Source: Orobanche coerulescens
Taxonomy: Eukaryota > Streptophyta > Magnoliopsida > Lamiales > Orobanchaceae
Reading direction: 5' to 3'
DNA: 64,000 nt
Assembly (NCBI GenBank): GCA_033398695.1
Contig: CM065814.1
Coordinates: 21,543,501 to 21,607,500, forward strand
Shown: positions 56,861 through 64,000 of the stretch, piece by piece
Layout of the letters: every line of letters begins with the position of its first letter
How positions within the stretch are numbered: the stretch's first letter is position 1
Translations under genes and position numbers: made by a program
Notes under the pieces: generated by a model
Seen by the model: only the letters and a program-made list of their open reading frames with translations
Databases searched by the model: none
Told to the model about the DNA's origin: nothing

Positions 56861-57217
56861 AGAATCGAACAAGACACTAACTGGTTGCAAAAGGATCTGA
56901 ATCGTACCTGATGCAACAGCTGTGTTCTGATCCTCATATTTCCTCATTTCGTACAGGCGCGGAGGAACAGACCCAGCACTGGATGCCTCTCTCTTCCCAG
57001 CGTTCTGCTGCTGAAATCCACTTTGCTGCGTCTGGTTCACACTCGTCTCCTTCGGGACTGGAGCTGGAGTGCGAGTACCAAAAGATCGGGTCGCATTCCC
57101 ACAAAATGTTGCGCGATGTCCTTCCTGTCCACACTCGAAACAGGTCACAGCAGGCGCGAAACAATCATGTCGAACATGCCCCGCCTTGCCAAAGTTGTAG
57201 CACTTCTTTCCTGCGTC
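56741..57217 (-). pseudogene. A2 zinc knuckles and protease active site
   Basis: A TGA at 57215-57217 (a Ser codon is expected) precedes the first knuckle, which reads CYNFGKAGHVRHDC: its second Cys is Phe. The second knuckle CFECGQEGHRATFC is normal. The protease active site FDSGATHSF has its Asp codon at 56864-56866. The frame slips after 'NCINRLK' near 56825. Confidence 0.88.
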
Positions 57218-58154
57218 TCAAACAGTCGGTGCTGCCCGGAACTTCTTTCCACCTCGAGAAGGATGCGGAGGTCTCCTGGATGAATGAAAAGAGGACTGAC
57301 CCTTGCGAGGTCCGCTACTCTTATCCTCCGTGAAGTTGCCAGACACCTTCTGTTTCTTTGCTTCCGTCGCTTTCTCTACTGCTGCCTCCTTCATATCATA
57401 GGCCAACGCCTTGTCCTGATACTGTCGCAAGGTGGTACATTCAAATCCGGACATATACTGCTGAATTTCCGGCTTCATTCGCATGTCAAAATGAAAAATC
57501 TTCTCCGCCTCGGTCCTGACCAAGTGGCGCACATAAGTCAGCTGGTGATTAAAAGTCTTAATCACGTCCGTCACAGATGCTTCCGAATTTTGTGGTGAGA
57601 AAAACTCCCGAACTCGGGCTTCTCTAACTGGACGAGGACAATACTGTGCCTCCATCATCACTTTGAATTCCGTCCAGTCAACATTGTGCTCCTCTGGTCG
57701 AATGGCCTCCCACCGGTCGAAAGCCTCCCCGGTCAAAAGATACTGGGCGACCGGAACCTTCCTATCGTTGGGACAGTTAATCCCCGCATAAATATTCTCT
57801 AATTCCTTCAGCCAATGATCCCACGAAAGCGTCTCCGGAACTGGCCAAATTTCGGAGGATGCAATTTGACCACCTCGGTAAGCCATTTATCTCCCGATTA
57901 TCCACGTTATTCTCATTGTCCCATCGCCGTCTCGCATGCGATCCACAACTTGAGCAAACTGGTTTATCTGGGCAACCACTGCCAAGCACTCCGGCACATT
58001 AGGATCTGCATTATTATTTGCCGATCCTCGCCGTCCCCTAATGTGAATCCGTTTGACTAGCGGCTATCTCTGGAGTAGATACCGACTCTTCTTGCCTCGC
58101 ATTTCCACGTCCGCGTCCACGACCGCGTCCGCGTCCACGACCTCCTCTCAACAT
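57218..58154 (-). pseudogene. gag: A2 Gag
   Basis: The start at 58152-58154 gives MLRGGRGRGRGRGRGRGNAR, the Gly/Arg-rich end whose ATG is lost in A1. The frame is disturbed between about 58040 and 57880. The capsid core is then open from 57886: TGEAFDRWEAIRPEEHNVDW, 'YCPRPVREARVREFFSPQNS', 'HFDMRMKPEIQQYMSGFECT', ending in a basic linker rich in Ser, Pro and Arg before the knuckles. Confidence 0.88.
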
Positions 58155-58379
58155 ACTGTAAACATAAATACTCAATATCCAGGACAAACTTTCTCAAAGT
58201 ACATCCATTAATGTTTACAAGACGTGAATTAAATAAAACAGTAGTATTCGAGATTAGGAAACTTACAACCACAGTCCACACGACGATCTTTGGCTCAAAG
58301 GTGATGTTGCGAACGACCAATAATCAAATAACGTAAACAGACCCAACCAACCCGACTGCCAAGATATCCATAAATCTTA

Positions 58380-58391
58380 GCTCTGATACCA
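58380..58391 (-). other. Primer binding site of A2 (initiator tRNA-Met)
   Basis: Reverse strand TGGTATCAGAGC, an exact match to the tRNA-Met complement, five bases from the 5' LTR end at 58397. Confidence 0.92.
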
Positions 58392-58396
58392 TATTC

Positions 58397-60737
58397 TGTA
58401 ACACCCCGAGATATTCGGAATAATTACAGCGCCGTAAACCCTTTAGATAAGGATTTACAAGGCAAATTTTAAAAGAAGTGTAAAAATAATATAATCGAAC
58501 AACTGAAGTTCAAATACAGATTTGATTCAACCGATCAAATGAGTTAACTTATACAACCATATCGAATTGACCATATTAAAACAGACGTACTCGAGTACTA
58601 AACGAACCAAGAAGACAAATCACAATAACAATAACATCAATCACATCACTGAGCCATTCCATCGTCTCCGTTTGCATCGTGGTTGCCTCCCGCTCCTCGG
58701 CTACGAACATCAAAACAATGTCCACCCCCGAAGGGGTTAGCAAAACAATGCTAGTACAAGTATCGTCAAACAATAAATCATCAATGCATCATAAAGCATG
58801 CAAAACGGACTTCCGCCACCGGAATCCAACGATGCGAATCCTCACGATTCCATCAACACAATACAAGGTAATCCAGCGATCTAGCGCCCTCAGCATAGAT
58901 CCCCATGATGATCCCGTCGGACCAACGCATGGTGGAAAACCCGTCCAGCGATCCAGCACCCTCAGCATAGATCCCCATGATGATCCCGTCGGACCAACGC
59001 ATGGTGGACATTCGATCCAGCGCCCTCAGCATAGATCCTCATGACCCCCTCGGATCATTTATACCATAATCAATCAATTATGCATACACATATGCATTTT
59101 AATATGTTCATCAATACGAACAAACAACAACGAATATCACGGGAATTTTCAGAAATACATCTCATATTCAACAATATGAACAAAACCACAAGCATGATAA
59201 ATCGAACTCGACATATGATACTTGCCTCGAAAATGGCAAGGACGAAACACTTCAATGATCTCGACACACCCGAAGGCCGCCTCCTTCGATCAACGTAACA
59301 AGCTCGAACCTTAACAAAAGGAACGATATACAAATCATCTCAAGTCGAACGATGGCCTAACAATTCGGTCTACGGCCAAAAAGCTCAAAATAAACAATGC
59401 TCGATCGCTTAGCGTGCGCTACGTACTTCACGTAACGCGGCGCTAAGCCGCCTATTAGCGACGCTATCGTGTAAGACTAGCGTGCGCTAGCTGACGAATC
59501 GATTCAATTCGGCTGATACATAACGTACGCTACGTACGTTCTGTGCGTTAACTGAACCCCGATAGCGCACGTTAACTCACATATGTTAGCGTGCGCTACC
59601 CTTGCATGGCAGAACACTGCTAACGAAAAAACTGGGTCGAAAGGTGGTGAATTCATGAATTCTATAACGATACAACAAGTCATCCTAAAGCATGTCATGC
59701 TAATAAGGTTTTGTGGAAGTTCCATGATCATGAGGTACAAATATACGGATAATCAACTCAATATCATAATCTTATCTTCGATCTTCAAGAAATATTCTAA
59801 GTTCCGATTATTCCAAGTCTCAAAACATATGATTCCTTACGTAAAACATACGAACTAGGTAATCTCCGATTACTGATCATAAATCGATTTGAAAACGCTT
59901 AGGAGTCCATACTACTAAGATGGTTCAAAGGTTCATACGATGAATAAGTGTCGAAACGTCGAAAATATCCTTCTAACATGTGATGACCGATCATAAACGA
60001 AATAACTGGCTATCTAAACATGATCAGACGTTCTTAAGAACATTACTAACGTTGGTGAAGAATCACCTACCTCAAGTAGTGAAGAACACGGAGGAAATCG
60101 AAGAAATCCAACAACGAAGGCTTGAACACCAATCTCCAATGATATACGATCTTCAATCACGAACTAGGGTGTTGATATGAAGTGTTTAGGATGCAGGAAG
60201 TTATGTTCTAAGTGTAAGAATTCGGGTAATGGGAGAAGAAAGAACTGAAATCACGAATAGGATGCTGTCCTATTTATAATAAATGGCTATTAGCGCGTGC
60301 TAGACCCTGTTCGTAGCGTGCGCTAACGGCTCACTGACTAATCTGTACTCAGCACTTAGCGTGCGATACGCATGTACCTGTAGCGTGTGCTAAGGCATTG
60401 ACTCGGTTTTTCCCGAAAGCCGTCCAGGTACATCCCGACACGATCCGACAGGGCTCCCCCGGCCAGATCTCACCTACCGCACGTCTCAATCAAATTGACC
60501 ACGCATAGCGTACGCTAAAGACCCTCAGTAGCGTGCGCTATGAATCCACGTTAGCGCACGCTAAACATATCCGGTAGCGTGCGCTATATGCGCAGATTTA
60601 CGATCTTTAAATCACAACCACGAAATTAAACGCTCGACAACATCGGATTTTGAAATACGGAAAATAATACTCAGATCAAGTACAATCATTACAATATCAC
60701 AAGTTTCAATTACATAACAGAAATCTCGGGTATTACA
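58397..60737 (-). repeat. 5' LTR of A2
   Basis: 2341 bp, matching 51146-53494. Reverse-strand TATA box at 60271-60278; TAGCGTGCGCTA (reverse reading) clusters at 60288-60590 and 59405-59600. Differences from the 3' LTR concentrate in the motif zone 59390-59520 and at 58660-58710. Confidence 0.93.
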
Positions 60738-60742
60738 AGCTC

Positions 60743-61375
60743 TGGGTGAGAGAGTCTGATGTGCCGAAAACAGCTTTTCGGACGAGGTACGTACATTATG
60801 AGTTCGTAGTTATGCCTTTCGGGTTAACTAATGCGCCGGCGGTGTTCATGCAGTTGATGAACAAAGTATTTATCGAGTATTTGGATAAGTGTGTCGTCGT
60901 CTTCATTGACGATATTCTTGTTTATTCGAGGAATGAGGAAGAGCATGCCCATTATTTATGGGTAGTATTAGACATTTTGAGGACCGAGCAACTCTATGCA
61001 AAGTTCTCGAAATGTGAGTTCTGGCTGAAGGAAGTGATGTTTTTAGGTCACGTGATTTCAGCCGAGGGGGTTCGTGTGGATCCGCAGAAGATTGAGGCAG
61101 TGTTGGATTGGGCACCGCCCAAGAATGTGAAGGAGCTCCGTGGTTTCTTGGGTTTGGCTGGCTACTATCGTAGGTTCGTCGAGGGTTTCTCGAAACTAGC
61201 TCGGCCACTTACGCAGCTGCTCTAGAAATCCGAGAAATTCGTCTGGAATGACGAGAGGCAGTCAAGTTTTGAGGAACTGAAGAGACGTTTGACTTCAGCC
61301 CCGGTTTTAGCATTGCCATGTGGCAACGAGGGTTTTGCTGTTTATAGCGATGCTTCGGGATAGGGTCTTGGGTGC
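60743..61375 (+). pseudogene. B1 reverse transcriptase C-terminal half and RNase H start
   Basis: The RT frame resumes after the AGCTC target with '[20 protein letters not shown]', then [28 protein letters not shown] (FIDD codons 60902-60913) and [23 protein letters not shown] codons at 61223-61225 and 61361-61363 stand where A2 has CAG (Gln): the second lies in the RNase H motif YSDAS-(stop)-GLG. The frame is unchanged through both. Confidence 0.92.
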
Positions 61376-63244
61376 GTGTTGATGCAGCACGGCAAGACCA
61401 TTGCTTATGCATCGAGACAGTTGAGACCGTATGAGCTTAACTACCCTACTCATGATTTGGAGTTAGCGGCAGTTGTTTTTGCACTCAAGATTTGGCGTCA
61501 CTATCTTTTCGGCTCTGCATGTCAGATTTTTACCGATCATAAAAGTCTGAAATACATATTTACCCAGCGGGAGTTGAATATGAGGCAGAGGAGGTGGTTA
61601 GAGCTGATTAAGGATTATGACCTCGAAATCCTTTATCATCCGGGCAAGGCGAACGTCGTGGCCGACGCCTTGAGTCGGAAACCGATTGCGTTGCAAACGC
61701 TTGAGATCCTTACGTCTCAGTCTGAGCTTCGGCGGGCTTTGATCGAGTTGGATGTTGAGGTTTTGTTTCCTGGAGCTGTCGGGCAACTTTGTGCTTTAGA
61801 GGTTTCGTCGTCTTTGATCGATGAAATTAAGCTAAAGCAGTTAGAGGATCCGATGATTACTCAAATCCGAGAGAACGTTCTTAAGGGAAAGTCTCCTGGG
61901 TTTGTGATTCACGAGGATGGTGTTTTGAGATTCCAGAGTCGGATTTGTGTGCCGAACGACCCAGAGTTGCGACAGAGTATTTTGCGTGAGGCCCATACTA
62001 CACCTTATTCCGTTCATCCTGGTTCGAGTAAGATGTACAAGGACCTGAGGAGGAATTTTTGGTGGAATGATATGAAGGAAGAGGTCGCACAGTTTGTAGC
62101 GAGATGTTTGACTTGTCAGCAGGTCAAAATCGAGCATCAGCGACCGGCTGGGTTATTGCAGTCACTTTCCGTTCCAGAATGGAAATGGGAAGATATATCG
62201 ATGGATTTCGTTACGAGTTTGCCGCGATCGAGGTCGGGCATGAATATGGTCTGGGTGATTGTAGATCGGCTGACTAAGTCGGCACACTTTCTGGGCATCA
62301 AGGACACTTGGGGTCCGGAGAAGTTAGCCCGTGTGTTTATCGCGCAGATTGTGAGGCTTCACGGTACTCCAAAGTCTATTGTTTCGGATCGTGATGGTCG
62401 TTTCGTATCGCACTTTTGGCAGGCGGTGCATAAGGCGTTGGGTACCCGTTTGCATTTGAGTACCTCTTTTCATCCCCAGTCAGATGGACAGTCGGAACGC
62501 ACTATCCAGACATTCGAGGATATATTGCGTGCTTGTGCCCTCGATTGGAGTAGCGATTGGGAGGAACATTTGCCATTGATCGAATTCACGTACAACAACA
62601 GTTGGCACGCATCGATTCGGATGGCACCGTATGAGGCACTTTATGGGCGGCGATGTCGATCACCAATTTGTTGGAATGAGATGTCCGATTTAGTCGGGAC
62701 CGAGCTGGATGTCGTTTTAGAGACGAGGCGGAAGATAGAAGTAATTCGAGAACGGATGTTGACTGCCCAGAGTCGACAGAAGTCGTATGCCGACGTCCGT
62801 CGCCGACCTTTGGAATTCGAGGTGGGAGACCATGTTTTGCTAAAGGTGTCGCCGACGAAGGGAGTTTTTCGTTTCGGGAAGAAGGGAAAGTTGAGTCCGA
62901 GATTTATTGGACCCTTTGAGATTCTCGAGCGAGTCGGTGAGTTGGCATACCGTTTGGCGTTACCTCCAGCCTTGAGTCATGTTCATAGTGTTTTTCATGT
63001 TTCCCAGTTGAGGAAATATGTCCCGGATCCTATTCACGTCATCGATTATGGTGAAATTGATGTCACCGAGGATATTACTTTCGAAGAGCGTCCTTTGAAG
63101 ATTTTGGAGCATCGTGAGAAACGACTGAGGCATAAGACCATACCTTTGGTCAAGGTGCAATGGTCGAGACACGGTGTCGAGGAGGCAACTTGGGAAACTG
63201 AGGATAGCATGCGTGCTAGGTACCCTGTGTTGTTTGTTTCTTAA
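61376..63244 (+). CDS. B1 RNase H, integrase and chromodomain, open frame
   Basis: A 622-codon open frame, read from an internal Met; the real polyprotein starts far upstream. RNase H ([39 protein letters not shown]), zinc-binding [17 protein letters not shown] and [12 protein letters not shown], integrase core Asp in [12 protein letters not shown], Asp in [12 protein letters not shown] and Glu in [15 protein letters not shown] module [18 protein letters not shown], and chromodomain [20 protein letters not shown] with [12 protein letters not shown]. The stop TAA is at 63242-63244. All domains look intact, though the upstream stops prevent a full-length product. Confidence 0.93.
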   Translation: MLMQHGKTIAYASRQLRPYELNYPTHDLELAAVVFALKIWRHYLFGSACQIFTDHKSLKYIFTQRELNMRQRRWLELIKDYDLEILYHPGKANVVADALSRKPIALQTLEILTSQSELRRALIELDVEVLFPGAVGQLCALEVSSSLIDEIKLKQLEDPMITQIRENVLKGKSPGFVIHEDGVLRFQSRICVPNDPELRQSILREAHTTPYSVHPGSSKMYKDLRRNFWWNDMKEEVAQFVARCLTCQQVKIEHQRPAGLLQSLSVPEWKWEDISMDFVTSLPRSRSGMNMVWVIVDRLTKSAHFLGIKDTWGPEKLARVFIAQIVRLHGTPKSIVSDRDGRFVSHFWQAVHKALGTRLHLSTSFHPQSDGQSERTIQTFEDILRACALDWSSDWEEHLPLIEFTYNNSWHASIRMAPYEALYGRRCRSPICWNEMSDLVGTELDVVLETRRKIEVIRERMLTAQSRQKSYADVRRRPLEFEVGDHVLLKVSPTKGVFRFGKKGKLSPRFIGPFEILERVGELAYRLALPPALSHVHSVFHVSQLRKYVPDPIHVIDYGEIDVTEDITFEERPLKILEHREKRLRHKTIPLVKVQWSRHGVEEATWETEDSMRARYPVLFVS

Positions 63245-63261
63245 GTTTCGGGACGAAACTT
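63243..63261 (+). other. Stop-codon-overlapping hairpin of B1
   Basis: AAGTTTCG-GGA-CGAAACTT begins on the second base of the TAA. The polypurine tract AGAGGGGTAGAA (63268-63279) follows. Confidence 0.85.
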
Positions 63262-63279
63262 GATTTTAGAGGGGTAGAA

Positions 63280-64000
63280 TGTAATATCTGCATTTTTCTT
63301 TCCCCTTGTATTTTCCTTTTCGGTGTATTTCTCGGTCGTAGTGACCCTCATGTACCTTACAGTGTATCTTTCCCGTCATCTATTGATCTGAGACTCGTTA
63401 TTGTTGTGCGGAACCGCTGTTTCAGGTTGCCGTGGATCCATTCTATGTTTCGATGCGTCTTGAGATGTTCCGTTTAACGTTTCGTTCATATTCCGGTGTT
63501 TTGGACCGTTTATATCTCGTACCTAGCGCACGCTATATTTTCTGCATAGCGCACTCTAGGGGTCACTTAGTAGCGCACGCTACGCTCATTTTAAATGGCG
63601 CTAGAGGGCAAGCCACAGGGTAGCGATCTTGATTCCGGATCCTCGGTGGTGGATTAGCATACGCTACGTAGCCTAGCGCACGCTAATGTTGGGAGTTAGC
63701 GCGCGCCGAGACGCCCTGTAGCGTGCGCTAGTGTGGATGTCCAGTACTGGACAGTTTGCCACTGGACTCTACTGATGCCTAGGTAGCGCACGCTATTGGT
63801 CGATAGCGCGCGCTACCGATACACTTTAGCGCACGCTATGTTTGGTCGATAGCGCGCGCTAACCGGATCAGGTGTGTACTGACAGTTGCTTCTGGACTCG
63901 GCTGATGTCCAGATAGCGCACGCTATTGGTCGATAGCGCGCACTACCGAGAAGTTATTAGCACACGCTACGTTTGGAGTAGCGCACGCTAACGGCCAGAA
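63280..64000 (+). repeat. B1 3' LTR, truncated by the window end
   Basis: It starts TGTAATATCTGC and follows the 5' LTR from 42458, through the TAGCGCACGCTA array (63520 onward), ending at the window edge. A short block at about 63585-63655 is much more diverged than its surroundings. Confidence 0.93.

Larger units (their letters stand above)
51146..60737 (-). mobile_element. Tekay-type Ty3/gypsy retrotransposon A2, complete, reverse orientation
   Basis: A 9592 bp A-family element with LTRs of 2341 bp (58397-60737, 5') and 2349 bp (51146-53494, 3'), primer site, gag, protease, RT, RNase H, integrase, chromodomain, hairpin and polypurine tract, in the same order as A1. Terminal sequences TGTAATACCC...GGGGTGTTACA with a perfect AGCTC duplication. 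It is better preserved than A1: RT through RNase H is one open frame of 639 codons. It lies antisense inside the RT gene of B1. Confidence 0.93.
42458..64000 (+). mobile_element. Tekay-type Ty3/gypsy retrotransposon B1, truncated by the window end
   Basis: B1 has a 5' LTR (42458-48782) interrupted by a gag-only copia element, a primer site, gag, protease and RT (49021-51145), then A2 inserted in RT, then the rest of RT, RNase H, integrase and chromodomain (60743-63244) and the start of the 3' LTR (63280 onward). The 5' target site is expected to be AGTTG (42453-42457); the right copy is outside. Without its insertions the visible part is about 7.7 kb. B1 has three in-frame TAG codons and a gag frameshift but is otherwise well preserved. 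Confidence 0.92.

Overview
The window is a block of plant nuclear repeat DNA: transposable elements nested inside one another, with no intact host gene recognised. A plant (probably eudicot) source is indicated by chromodomain-bearing Ty3/gypsy elements of the Tekay/Del type, Ty1/copia elements primed by initiator tRNA-Met, an En/Spm-type CACTA transposon with TNP2 and Ulp1-like genes, and a small fragment of an R2R3-MYB gene. The species cannot be named from the sequence.

Layout. (1) 1-472: remnant of a Tekay-type LTR. (2) About 473-14924: a Ty1/copia element (F), forward, with a decayed gag and an integrase region; its protease is split by Tekay element A1 (4039-13592; TSD CAAAT). (3) F is cut at 14925 by a CACTA transposon whose left terminus reads CACTACTACAAAAAA. 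The CACTA carries a MYB exon fragment and two decayed reverse-strand genes: a transposase_24/DUF8039/Ulp1-type protein (16.2-19.7 kb) and the TNP2 transposase (39.2-42.4 kb). (4) Inside the CACTA is a roughly 1 kb mini-LTR element, D (19821-37266; TSD CACAG). D received a coding-deficient Tekay derivative C1 (20102-28895; TSD ATAAT) in its 5' LTR and a solo LTR E (TSD CACCA) in its interior. A tandem duplication of about 3.3 kb followed, then a solo LTR C2 (29680-32312; TSD GCAGC) in the first copy only. (5) The TNP2 gene is cut at 42458 by Tekay element B1, which runs off the right edge. B1 hosts a gag-only copia element (43887-48079, reverse) in its 5' LTR and a second A-family element, A2 (51146-60737, reverse; TSD AGCTC), in its reverse transcriptase.

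Most coding regions are broken by stops and frameshifts; A2 and the right part of B1 are the best preserved. The mobilisation machinery would have been supplied by autonomous A- and B-like Tekay elements. C1, the solo LTRs, D and the gag-only copia element lack pol and must have depended on such partners.

The most interesting signals are non-coding. The LTRs of four Tekay families (A, B, C, E) carry clusters of an oriented, near-palindromic 12-mer, TAGCGCACGCTA, mostly upstream of the TATA box. The unrelated gag-only copia element has an analogous array of TTACGTACGTTA, and one member of the C family (C2) has a different GC-rich inverted motif in the equivalent place. Two conserved hairpins, one overlapping the pol stop codon and one in the LTR, recur across the families. 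Lengths and boundaries were read by eye; no alignment or database search was run.
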